From Haliclystus octoradiatus (Eukaryota; Cnidaria; Staurozoa; Stauromedusae; Haliclystidae), in contig OU744448.1 of NCBI GenBank assembly GCA_916610825.1, positions 24,652,761 to 24,716,760 on the forward strand: a DNA stretch of 64,000 bases. The letters are read 5' to 3'. The position numbers were made by a program, and so were the translations under genes. Below the pieces are notes generated by a model. The model saw only the letters and a list, made by a program, of their open reading frames with translations. It searched no databases and was not told where the DNA came from. Every line of letters starts with the position of its first letter. Position 1 is the stretch's first letter. This document shows positions 46,251 through 59,300 of this stretch, piece by piece.

Positions 46251-46708
46251 AATATTCAAGGTAAGAAGATAATGCTCAATTTACCCCATTAGAGATCATT
46301 AGAAATATACACAAAGTCATGAATGATTGAATTGTATGTCTAAGTCGCTTAAATTATTACATTTTGCATTAAGAATATCGTGATAACGTTTTCGTAAATA
46401 TTGATGCAACACTACAAATTTGAATTAGTGCTCAGTAATATTATAAATAACAAAACAAACAGAAATTCATAATTACAGGTCATCTCCATTTGTATATCTA
46501 GTAGCAGTACTATATCCGCGTTGCTGGGTTACAGTAATGCAGAAACAAACAAAAAGACAATACTATCAATATGGAGGATATAGAATTATATAGGTAGAAA
46601 ATAAATCTCTAATCTAATTATACTAAAACATATACTTTTTATACTAAAACAGAAAATAAAATAAAATCATTCAATATACATGATTCTCTCTTCCTTCTAC
46701 GATTGCAG

Positions 46709-48053
46709 ATGAAGTTGGCTTTATACTTATTCTAGCTGTTTCTTTCTGGAGTTGCACTTGCCACGGCAGGTAAATTATTTACTCATATATACTGATATTA
46801 ACTAACTATAGAGTGATATGTCCTGCACGAAATGATTATTAATTAAGACGTATTGAAAAACAGCAAAAGCTCTACTGTATCTATATTGGGGGCATTCAAA
46901 TGAGCATCTGGTATGTTAATTTTTAGAATCTATAATTGATTCTTTAGATAAATAATGTAAAGCTGTCCACACTTGTTTAGGTATAGTGCTCAATGATAAA
47001 TATCAGAGCTGTTATAGATTAATGAATAAAATGAGTGAAAAAGAGAGATGTCTCTTTTGACTCATTTTATTTATTGATCTAATTGATTCTTTAAATTTTT
47101 TGATACAATCAATGATTCCTTATTGCTTTTGGCACTATGCACAGCACAACATGGCAGCAGCTGTGCCGCGACTTCAATATGCAGCAAGGCAGCCAAATTA
47201 TATGTGTAGTAGGATATTCATTAGACGATGACTCAAGATAATCACGCAGTGGAGTTATCCACAGAATGAATGTATTAGTGCTAATATATTAGCCTACATA
47301 ACAAAGAGGCTAGACTTTATATTGATTATCCTTGTGATTATCACACACTATAGAAATCAAGGCAGCTAACTGTGCTGATGGTATAACATTTTCATATTTT
47401 CTTCTTTTTATATGAATATTCTTTTAATAAAGATGAAGCCAGTTATTCAGTGATTCAGTGAAGAGGATGGAAACCTGTTATTGGACGAAGGTTAGATAAA
47501 TACTATTTATTTAGAATAAAGTAATGATGATGTCAACTTTGCTTGTTCTTTTGAAAAGCCATGCAGCCCTCTTCCTCATTGTTGATAAATACATTTATAT
47601 CTGTATATGCCATGTAGTCATAGTTTTTCCCTTTCCATTAAGGTTAAGAAGATCACGTGACAAATTATGCAACATCATCAATGTCTGGGGGTACCTTCCA
47701 TTGCGATTCGCCACAGGGTCGTTCACAGAACTTTGGCAGAATGACCATAAAACATTTTAAATCATGAAGAGATACCCCAAATATATTCTAAAAAAGGTAG
47801 AGTTCTAGCTCTATACAAAAAAAAACAAGAAAAATTACCTAATTTTTTTATCAGAATTTTGAAAAAGGTGCCCACAATGTTAACATCTTCGATGTTCACA
47901 ACTTGACAAATCTCTCTTTTACTTTCAAGATGTCGCGGATAATATACCATTTAACGCTGGCGTCGTCGTCGTAGAGAGTCCACCTGTCGCCGATTTTTTG
48001 GCTGCTGTCGTCGTCGTCTTGGGAAATCGAATTTTCCAAAAGAAAGATCCTGA
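46709..48053 (+). pseudogene. Decayed arginine-rich peptide gene
   Basis: A leader-like exon ends at a donor in ATTCAAGGTAAGAAG (about 46250-46265), and an acceptor GATTGCAG precedes ATG at 46709. The signal exon (46709-46769) reads MKLALYLF, stop, LFLSGVALATA and is 6 bases longer than in the intact genes. The mature-type exon begins after TTTCAAG at 47930. Its phase-1 frame gives DVADNIPFNAG; a frame change is then needed to read four Arg, ESTCRRFFGCC, three Arg and a tail ending at TGA 48051-48053. The stop in the signal and the frame break make it non-functional as read. The acidic exons were not securely found. Confidence 0.7.
47222..47320. repeat. Interspersed repeat (first copy at 15686-15790)
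   Basis: GATGACTCAAGATAATCACG and GTGGAGTTATC match the copy in ERO1 intron 1. It lies inside the intron of the decayed peptide gene. Confidence 0.5.
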
Positions 48054-48059
48054 ATCGAT

Positions 48060-50315
48060 AAAAAAATATCCTCTTAGAATATTTGTCGCAAGAATCAAAA
48101 CTTTCGTTGCTTTCAATATTCCTGAGAAGAACTATTAGAACAAATATATACTCTGTGTAATTTATTATTATGCAATTGCATTTTCATATAATATCACAAC
48201 ATAAGGGTGCTAATAATGTTATTCGAAATATACCGGGTGATTGTTAAAGTTTGTATTAAATCTGATTCAATTTATCTTTAAATTAAAAATATTTTCATCG
48301 GTGATAGTTTTATATAATTAATGCCTACATGCCTAAATTTAATTTTTGTTTTGATTATGTGATAACAATTGTTAATGGATGATAGCCCGGTTATAGCTTA
48401 GAGATGGAATGGGCGCTCAATTCATGGGGTGCTCTGACTTGTGTTTCGTGCCTGCAAAGGGACTCACGAGAGACCTGTATAATGATGTCGTGTAGCTGAT
48501 GTAGATGTGTTTGTTTTGCTGGCTAGGATATTTCTCCTGCAGTCATTATGAATGATATCTTTTGAAAAAAAGAAGCGCTGTAAAATGCACAAATTTATGT
48601 GATATTTTACAAAAATTCAATCTATTTGATTTTTGCTACTTGATGGACAATGCTTCCTCGTAATTAATATATGTATTTGCTGTTTGTCATTTACATGCAC
48701 GAAATTGCACTTTTTCGTCTCAAAATTGCTCGAAATATGAGTCAAACATTTGTATCATAGCCATTTTAATTTTTTAGTATAATATCAAATTTTATTTTTG
48801 TGAATTTTAAAGAGTAACAGAGAAATCAATAAAACGTCATTATTTAGGCAGTAATAGTAGATTAACTCATGAAAACTCATAATTATCAAATTTATACTTT
48901 AAATTCTGAATCCAAAGAAAGTAATGCATTCTTTGATCTGAGTTCACAAATTGAAGGTGTCACGTATATAGATGTTGGCCGCATGCTGCAGAGGTAAATT
49001 TATATACATTGATTGATTTTGATTGCTAAACATTGTTTGTAAACATATATTACTTTTTAACAATGTAAACAATTTTGTAAAACCCCCGCATCAACCATGA
49101 TTTCATATGAGATACCTGAGAAGGATAGAAATTATTATAATGCCTTTGAAAATCACACTTCTATTTAATTGCTGACATTCAAATTGAGCCTGAAATCACA
49201 CGAACCTAAATATTGTGCACGTGCTGACTGGCCCTGACTGAATTACTAAATACAGATTATTTAGGACATTTTATAGAAATTGCTTGTAAAATTATTCGAG
49301 GTTTGCATCTTGGCTTTCAAAAGATTAAATATTGGAGATGTTGGTTGCAAAGTCTAACACGTTTTTGATAAATTGTGTTTTTGGCCAAATTGAAAGCTTT
49401 TATCAATCTATATTGTATTGTCTATATGTTCTCTCCTCTAATTGACGCGCATGAAATTATGTACACTTTGTGTTTTTAACCAAATTTTCAATTGGATTAC
49501 ATAAAACATTTTATGCAGGAGGGTTCTTTAATCCTTTATTAATTGAGTGATATTTATCGGACCATCAAATCTCTGTTGCAGATAGTGTAGGGCGTTTCCA
49601 TGCCGTTGTGTATATTCAATAGATTTACGTCGTGGGTATATATCTATTGAAGTATTTAGCTTATGTTATGCCATAGAAGTACTAGTTGGTCAAAAAAAAA
49701 ACAAGTGGACAAATTATGTCCTGCATGCACACCCCGGGGTGAGGGTTTAAATCTCCAAAATAAGTTGTAACAACACTCTCAGTTCAGTGACTTATCTTGA
49801 ACAGATTTCCATTGAATAATAAAATCAAACATATAATCTTCAGCTAAGTTTCATGATTTATGTACATTTTCTTCGTTTTCTAAATTATCTTCAAAAAAAA
49901 TTATCATTCCAAAAAATACTTTAGACATCTAATTAGTCTCGGTCTACGTCCATTCTCAAAGGAGTAATTTTTAGATTAAATATTAAATTGATAATTACTT
50001 GAAGAAATACGAGAGAGTTATTACTAGAAATCTTCGATCAAGTATGACGAAATGGCATAATTATGTATATCATATCCTCTCTCGCACGGGAAGTAGAAAT
50101 CTCCAGAGAGGCTAACCGGAGATGACAGAAAATACATGAATGTCCTAAAATAAGAATATTGACAAGAGAGAGTGAGTTAAGGATAACTAGGCTTTTTATA
50201 CTATGGGTAGAAGAAAAGCTTGAATATTGAATCAAATCAAACGAAAGGCCAGCTAATTTAAATGCTGTATTTATTAGTGAAATATTCAAAGATCTTATTC
50301 TAGCAACTTATTTCA
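48060..50315. other. Intergenic spacer and PAF1 upstream region
   Basis: No exons, RNA genes or strong repeats were seen. The PAF1 promoter should be in the last few hundred bases; no TATA box stands out near the ATG. Confidence 0.35.
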
Positions 50316-53300
50316 ATGGCTCCTACGATTCAAGATGGCGAAAAAAGCAGCAGGAGAGAGTAAGATTATTTTTCATTTAATTCTACTTGTAGCATGATCA
50401 ACAGAACGTTTTATACAGTGAAAATTGTACCTTAATGTTCATCTGATGTTTTGAAATGTATAAATAGTTTTTTTTATCTTTTAAATCAGTCAAGTTAAAC
50501 TTATAACTGATCCTTAATCTTACATATAATAACTTTAAAATTTATAAGACTTGTAAGTGTTCGGATTTAGACCTGCGCTCAAGGCATTATATAGCTATAG
50601 TAAATAATATGTCCAAGTTTGAAAACTCTAAGGATGTTAGCATAACGTTTAATTTAGACAATTTTCATAGACAAAGTTCTGCACGGTGCAGTATAGGGTC
50701 ACTCCACGTCAACTCGCAAACATAAAAAACCTCACCCTCTCAGAATTTGATGAAACTTATTTTACAAAAGATAATGAAGTGAATATCAACTTGGCGAAGT
50801 TAGAAGTAAGTTAGTCAAAAAATGAAAAAAATAGAGTCCGCTAAAGATTACGAGAAAATTAGGTAATTTCATGGTGAAAATTTCATTTTTGATTTGTGTT
50901 TGCTACCAAAATGCAATATAGATGAAACACATATCATTCGAAAGCTCGGACCATCTAGGTTCCATTTATGTATGTTTCAGAAAGCAAACTATATTAGTTT
51001 TTTTTTTAATTAATATTTTTAAGAAAATGTTTGGGGCTAATTTTCGATATGAGCCCCAAATTTAAAAAAATTAAAACTTCGCCAATATACAGAGAATAAT
51101 AATGTCTAGTGATTTTCGAAATTTTAACAAATGTTCTGTACTGAGAGCGCGCCAATCTTAATTCCACTTTTCTCTCGTGTTATTCTTATAATCCTACCTT
51201 GAGAAATCTCAATTCTTGTGTTGCAAATCAAAACAGCGATTCATTCAATCAATATATAAGGAGCGGCGATTTTCATTGGAACAAATAAAGTAAACAGCAA
51301 ATGATATCTTTAAATTGAACGTTTGTTCCATGAATTGAACGTAAGTTGTAAAATCCATTCATTTCACATAACGCCCGTCGGTAACAATTCTTATTACATT
51401 TATGCAGTGGTCCTACATATACACGCTATGAGATTCACAAAGTTCACTAAATATAATCATTCATGTAAATCAAAAACATGCGCTCAACATCGAGCATCAG
51501 ACTACTATAGGTAAACAAGACACTAATTCACAAATACAACCTGTGACAAAACAGCTCGTATTTCTCATATTTAATTGTCAAGTATCAACACAGCACTGTC
51601 AAGTGATTTCCTGTTTCTTGTAGCTTTGAAACACATTAATGTTATGTTTGTAATTCAATAGGCTAGAAGCAAAGTTTTGTTTTCTACATTTATTTTAAGT
51701 AAAATAAGGATAATATTTATTCCTTTTCTGGCTGTTCAGAATTTGAACAAAATATTCCATCAATCCTTCAGGTGATAGTGGACAAGAGGTAATGACTTCA
51801 GTTGTGTTCCTTCTGTCTTGCAAAGGTTGTGGGTTCAACTCCAATAATCGGTTCGGTTTTTTCTTGCTTTTTATCTTGTTGTCTTGTTGTTTGCATTGTA
51901 GTCTGATACTCTGAGTGGAGTTGAGCGCAGTGTTCTTTGATTTACACGAAAGAATATAATTGAGTGTACTTTGAGAATCACATAGGCCTAGCGTGTATTT
52001 GTAGGACTACTACATCAAATGTAAAAATTGTTACCGAAGGGCGTAATGTGTAATGAATGGATTTTACAACTTATGTTCAACTAAAAGATATCATTTGTTG
52101 GAGATCGCCGCTCGTTTTATTGAATGAATCGCTGTTTTGATTTGCAACACAAGAATGGAGATTTCTCAAGGTAGGATTATAAGAATAAAACGAGAGAAAA
52201 GTGGAATTAAGATTGGCGCGCTCTCAGTACAGAACATTTGTTAAAATTTCGAAAATCACTAGACATTATTATTCTCTGTATATTGGCGAAGTTTTAATTT
52301 TTTTAAATTTGGGGCTCATATCGAAAATTAGCCCCAAAATGTTTCTTAAAAATATTAATTAAAAAAAAACTAATATAGTTTGCTTTCTGAAACATACATA
52401 CATGGAAACTAGATGGTCCGAGCTTTCGAATGATATGTGTTTCATCTATATTGCATTTTGATAGCAAACACAAATCAAAAATGAAATTTTCACCATGAAA
52501 TTACCTAATTTTCTCGTAATCTTTAGCGGGCTCTATTTTTTTCATTTTTTGACTAAATTACTTCTAACTTCGCCAAGTTGATATTCACTTCATTATCTTT
52601 TGGTAAAATAAGTTTCATTAAATTCTGAGAGGGTGAGGTTTTTTATGTTTGCGAGTTGACGTGGAGTGACCCTATAGGAATATTCTCCCAGGTTGTGTAA
52701 CTTTCATCCAATGTGTAACGTTTAAAATTGAGTATTCCAGTAAGGGTGAGACGATAACAAAATTTACTGATGTTTGATGTCAATTAGTCATAGCAGTCGA
52801 CCGATTAATCGATTTTTTTCAATTAGTTCCCATCCAAACACGTAGATCATGAGTTTTATAATGATGAAACAGTCCAGCGCTACAGCTGAATAAAAATAAA
52901 TGAAACTATAGGCCTACAATGCAAGTTTTTAAGGATTGCAAATGGTTCACCCCTATATCCTACGGCGTCATCAGTAAACACATTACATCATTATAGTGCC
53001 TGAAATTTCAAAGCTAGCAAGCAATTTCACAAAAAATGTGTGTTGAGTCACTTAGTGAATTGTGAACTTCAACTTCAAGCTATTGGAGTTGATTAAACTG
53101 GATAAATTTTTTATCATCTCAACTACTTAGTAGATCTTTTAAGTCATTTTACAGTAAAGTTATTATATATATACACACACAAGTAAATATTGATTATATA
53201 CATCAATTTCTTTCCCTGATGCAGAATTATTTCTTATTTTTCCTAGAGCTACAACATTAACATTAAGTGCTTTGTCTGCTTAGTATGGTAACTACCAGTT

Positions 53301-56300
53301 TCAAGAACCAGCGTGCATACTCCTAATCCCTGTGAAAAACAGTTCAGGAGTTCATGAACAGTTGATGAGGAGTTCATGAACAGTTCATGAACACTCACAG
53401 GCAGTTCATGAACAGTTCATGAAAATTTGGGGTCGTTAAACGTTCATGAACTGTTCATGAACTGTTTTCGCAGGGGATTAGCTATGACCTTTTTGGTTGC
53501 CTGTTTGGAAATAATATGAACTGAATTTTTAGTTGGACTATTATTGAAATTCAAATGTTGGCTATTGTGGTGAATATTAAGAATCATGATATCAAAACAA
53601 GTAAACTTTCGCTTGTCACTGCAATTCCCTTGAATATAATATCATTTTACAGCCATCGAGATGCTCTGAAAAAAATTGAAAATAATTATTCTAAAATATT
53701 GTTATAACTTTATTTTTCTTTATTTATATCTTTTAGGTCTCTTGGCAGAGTCAGGTAATTGTTTGTTTAATTATATTTCATTAGGGTTAACGTTTTAATC
53801 CAGGATTTTGGGAGATTGCTTCTTTTGATGGCGAAAAGTTTTGTATCTGTACATGTTCCTCTTGTATTTTTACTTTGCGCAATCATTACCCCCCTCTAAA
53901 AATACTGCTAAAGTGACACTTTTGGGCTATAGTTGAGTCTCACTCTTTTTCAGCCATCAGGAATCGGTTTATTTTCTACAAGACGGTTAACAAGTCTGGA
54001 AAAAACATTAAAGCTCTTAAGTTTCTGTCTCTTAAAAAAAAGTGGGAGAACCAAATGAAAATCAGTTTTCATAATGATCAATTCAATCAATTCAACGTTC
54101 AGCTCAAGATGTTAAGATATATTTTATCTAGATTTGAGGTCTACAAGCAAAAGAAATATGAGTCTCTAAAGTCAAACAATTAAATTTTCTGTCAATTATT
54201 TATGCGGTTGTCACCTCTCTATGACTTTGCCTAGACAAAGATATTTAATTCTTATCGACTATAAGGCCTACAGAGAAAGCGCGCATAGACTACACAACGA
54301 GAATCCTATCTATCTATGCTAATCCGTAAAGAAGGGTAGGTGTTCGAAATCAAGTCTCCAAATACATTATACATTTCTTTTTTACTTAATAGATTGAAAT
54401 CTCTTTTTTGGACTTCAAATCTTGAGAAAATCTATATCTACATCTTGAGCTGAGCATTAAAAAACGATCATTCTGAACACTGATTGTCAATTTTGATCAG
54501 CCAATTTTTCATTAGATACTTAAACTCCTTGCCTATATTGAATGTTTGGCGTTGGTGCTTGGTTGGTAGATATTGGTAGATGACCCAAATATATAAGCAC
54601 CAATACAGCATAAACCATACCTGTCACCACCAACCCAAGCACCAGTCACACTGCTAAAGTCAATGGAGTACCTAATATACTTCACCTTACCATATTTTCT
54701 GCGGAGGGAGGGAGGGGAATTAAATTTCCTCATTCTGTGCAACTTCGCACTTTAATCAAATTATAACATCACTCAATACCCTAATAACTCTGATAAATAT
54801 AATGCACAAAAACCACCATTAATGTTGTGTAAACAATCAGTGTATCAACTACTAAATCAAGCTCAAAATATCCAAATAACCAATAGAAAAATCTGTATAA
54901 AACTATCAAAACAAATATACCAAGTTGAAGAGCGATTCAAATTCTGCTAGCAAGCTAGACAAAAATGGCAAGACTGACTACCACACCCAGATAATAGAGA
55001 CATGCGCACTACAAATAATTCATAAAAATCTCACTCATGAATACTCACGACCAATAAGATTCTAGTGTCAATCACTTTGTCTGCTGACCATTCATTCAAT
55101 ATAGCACTTGTCGTGATAATCTCAACTTTAATAAGTTATTAACTGCCATATAGGCATCAGTTTAGCCTCACTTAAAATTAATCATTTTAACCACAATGAA
55201 ACATGAATAGTTATTGGAACTCAACTGTGTTGCCTGACAAATTTTGTATGTTAGATAAATAACGTTTTTGGTAAATTATAAATTAAATTAAAGTACAATA
55301 AATAGTAAGCTATATCACCTACATTTTTCTTACATTATTTGTTTAGTGTCAAATTTAATAGATGTTTAACTGCAATCGTAAATCTTTTAAATTTTTAGCA
55401 AAAGTGATTTTGCTTACCAAGTCAAATATGGTAATGCTCTTCCTGATGTTCCTTTTGATGCAAAGTTCATCACTTATCCATTTGAATCAAACAGGTATGA
55501 ATTTCATCAAATTATTTAATTAATCTGGTTTTTAAAGTACCATTTTGTTTTCTAACAAATGTAGACGTACCTACAACCTTAATCTACTCTTGATTAGAAT
55601 TAGAAATGAGACATTTAATCAGATGTATACAGTACTTCCCCTGTGAACCTGTTTAATTATGAACTAATTGAACTAATAATGAGGCTAAATAGATCAAGCC
55701 ACAGTTGATAGGGACCGTCAGGGTCCAGCCGATACGATAACCTGGTTTGTGGAAGGCTAGGAATATTCAGAAGAATAAGGCAAAATGCTGAATACATAAA
55801 TTTGAATCATTGAAAAAATATGAAATATAAAATTTTGATTTTAGGTTTTTATGTGAGGTTTGCGAAAGGTAAAACATTTTGTCGCACCCTGGGTACCTTA
55901 TAATATTTCTTCACTACAACATAAAAGTTTATTAATAGTTGGTTTATTTTGCTAATTGTTTTATCATAGGTTTATCCAATACAAATCAACATCACTTGAA
56001 CGTAACTACAATCACGATTTACTAACAGAACCTGATCTGGGTGTAACAATTGATTTGATTAACCCAGAAACATATGTCGGAGATAACAGCGGTAGGTCAA
56101 AGATGAAGGTTACATGAATGTGACATATGCAGGGTCCGACAAAAGGCTCAGCTTTCTGGAATCCTACGTAGGCATTTCAACATTTCTTCTGAATTTTTAT
56201 TGAGGTTTGACCAATAAATCATTAAAAATACCAATGTTCTTCTGAATTTCCTACTTTTGTTGGACCCTGGACATATGCACATCTCCATGTTGTTGATATA

Positions 56301-59300
56301 GTATATTACATTGCATTGCATTGTGGAACAAATATAAAATACAAAGTACTCATAATTAATCCAATTCCCCTGTTAATTTTTTTTGATTTCATGAACATCA
56401 AATTGCTCAAAATTTCATAAAGTGTTCATGAACTTTTCAGTAATTTCACTTTCATGAACAATGTGTTCATGACCTGTCTGTGACTGTTCCTCGACTGTCT
56501 ACGAACTCACACAAAAATGTTCCTGAACTGTTTATGGACTCATGGATTTTTTAGCAGGTGCCCAATGTGCTAGACTGTTAAATGTTGAATTGAGCTTGTA
56601 TAAATAATTAATAAGCAACTTCCAAAGATTTTATTGACTAAAAGAAAGAAACTTCAAGACTGCCATTATGAAAACAATAATAAAGTTTCTTATTTCCTCG
56701 TGTAAACACATCAATATCACATCAAATGCTGTGTGATCTATGTTATTATTTCTATCTAAAAATTGAAGCTAGTGCAAAGTCTCATATTTCTATCTATCTA
56801 GTTCCATTTTCATATGAACCAGAAGGGGATTTAAACAAATAATAAATCGAATAATTCAACTGTATCACATTAACTGTGTTTATAAGAACAACAGAAATAC
56901 TAAGACGATAAAAATTATCAAGATTTTCAAAATGTTTGGTCTGTTAGTCTTTTTTAGATGTAATATATAATTGATTACAGATTCTAGCTGGAAATGGGAT
57001 CTCTTCTCAGAAAGGTCTCGGCATATCAAAGGGTTTAAAAGAGCCCCATTGTTTCTGGTGTTTGTAAACATTTATTCAGCTGTTATACATTCTTTCTTTT
57101 TAGTTGCACTTGACCCATTGGATGAAAAACTATTAGAAGAAGAAATTATAGCTTCTTCTGACTCAAAACGGTTAGTACAAATTGTTATGTTGCGTAATTA
57201 TTATCTGTATTTCATACCAATGAGGTAAATAATATGAACTGCTACAACTCGTTTATCATGAAGATATTTTGATCAACAGCTCATGCCTGTTTCCTATTTC
57301 AAGCCAGTTGCTAAGCTTCATGTCATAAATATTGTAATATTAATTTTATCTAGCTTTTCTATTTATCTGCAGTGCACGACCTCAATCAAAGACTGTGTCA
57401 TGGTTGAGGAAAACAGAATATATTTCAACAGAATACAATAGATTTCAAACCAGTAATGAAATGGCGGAAACAAAGTGAGTCGATTTAAATATTTGTATGG
57501 AGCAATTCATAAATTTATGAGTTAAAGAAATAGAAATAAACCACTTTTTATGTAGACAATTTATTCTTCAGTTGTTCATATCCTGACGTACAGTCAATCC
57601 AGATATGATAGCAAACATGTTAAATTGTCCAGAAGCACATTTGTTTGTATTCACAGGCGATATGGCTATGATATAATGCATGGATTTCACTGTGTCTAAT
57701 TTCTGTTATGCAAACTAGTATTCTCAAAGTTTTTATTTGGTAACATTCTTACAGAGTTGGTTTTAATGTCAAGAAACAGATGCAAGGCATGGATTTATAC
57801 AAGGTCAGCTTTTATTGTTAGATCATTTGTAATCTATTGGTGGTGATTGATGGAATAGTTGTCAGAATACTAATGCAACAGCTAGATGTATTATATATGT
57901 ATTTAATAATAATAAGGTGTCTTTATTGACCTTCTCATCATTATTATTATTTACACTCTGCTATTCACTTGCATTGAGCACTATCCAATTGGCAATATTA
58001 AGTTTTAATATTTCTAATATTATTACTATGATAATAATGTAATATGAGGTAAAACAAATATATGTGAAAGTGCTCAATGTTTGTTAAAACAGAGCATAAT
58101 ATAAAATTGAGACAAAGATGAGGCAAAGCCTTTCCGTAACTTCAAGTTTTACATCCAATTTTCATCTCTATTCAATCCATTTACTTAGCACCACTTTAGA
58201 ACAATCCTATGATTATATATATATATGGTTGTGAATGTTTTTTGTTGTTGTAATTTTAGGACCGTGATGCTCAAATTAGTGCAGTGGAGGCAAGCTTTGA
58301 ATCTGCAAAGAATCCTGTAAGTCTTAATTTTACACAATCCCAACAAATAAGTTTCAATGCGAAAACTTAACTCCTCCGGCTATCCCTCTGTTAATTTTGA
58401 ATTGCTTAACCTGCAAAAAAAGTTCATGAGTTCATGAACGTGAAATTGCCCAAAAGTTCATGAACTTTTGGGCAGTTTCACGTTCATGAGCCAGTTCATG
58501 AACCGGTTCATGAAGTGTTCATGAACTCTTTGTGACTGTTCATGAACTGTTCATGAACCAACAAAAAAATGTTCATGAACTGTTCATAAAGTTCATGAAC
58601 TGTGCATGAACTGTTCATAAAATTCATGAACTGTTCATGAACTCATGGCTTTTTTTCGCAGGGGTTGAATTGCCAGTGCTCTCCTATAATTAATGTGTCA
58701 GCCTTCAAATACTGCTTTCTTCGTTGTATGTGACTCATACCACTTCTTGATGAAACAATAATGCCGGTCAATATACAGTAATTCATATTCTCTAACATTC
58801 GATTACCGATCTATCTTTATTTCTATTGTTTGCAAATCAACTGTAATAGCCAGCTACAAGAAATAGAGAAATATATATGTAGGCAGCATTTATGCTGATT
58901 CAATAACAAAAATACTATTTTAGACATTCAAGAATTACCACTATGGGCATGTTGCCACTGTCTAGAGATGACCAATATAACAGGTTTGACGGACTATATA
59001 CAAACTACGATAGCACAGGGGGCCTCAGCATTCAACAAACAATAATTAGAATACAAACATATTCATTATTTGATCTGTCTATGCTATGTCTAGCAGTCCA
59101 TTACATTCTTCATATACTGCTGGGCACCCAGTTGTCGACTTTTCAGACTTTTACAATTAATTACACATTAATTGGGGGGAGGCTGGACCTGCATGATCTA
59201 TTCATTTTGCTTTCAAACTTGACTACATGCATGGTATTGTTCACACTATCAAAAGAACTTTTCATTTTTGTCACTTTCTTGGCTGTATGATCATAGTAAT

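Noticed and set aside
47925-48116. Thr/Ala-rich minus-strand open frame
   Set aside because: It is the antisense of the arginine-rich pseudo-exon at 47930-48053; CGT repeats read as Thr/Ala-type codons on the other strand.
58943-59290. 115-codon plus-strand open frame inside PAF1
   Set aside because: It lies between PAF1 exons that join in phase without it, has no similarity to PAF1, and its composition is that of random AT-rich DNA.
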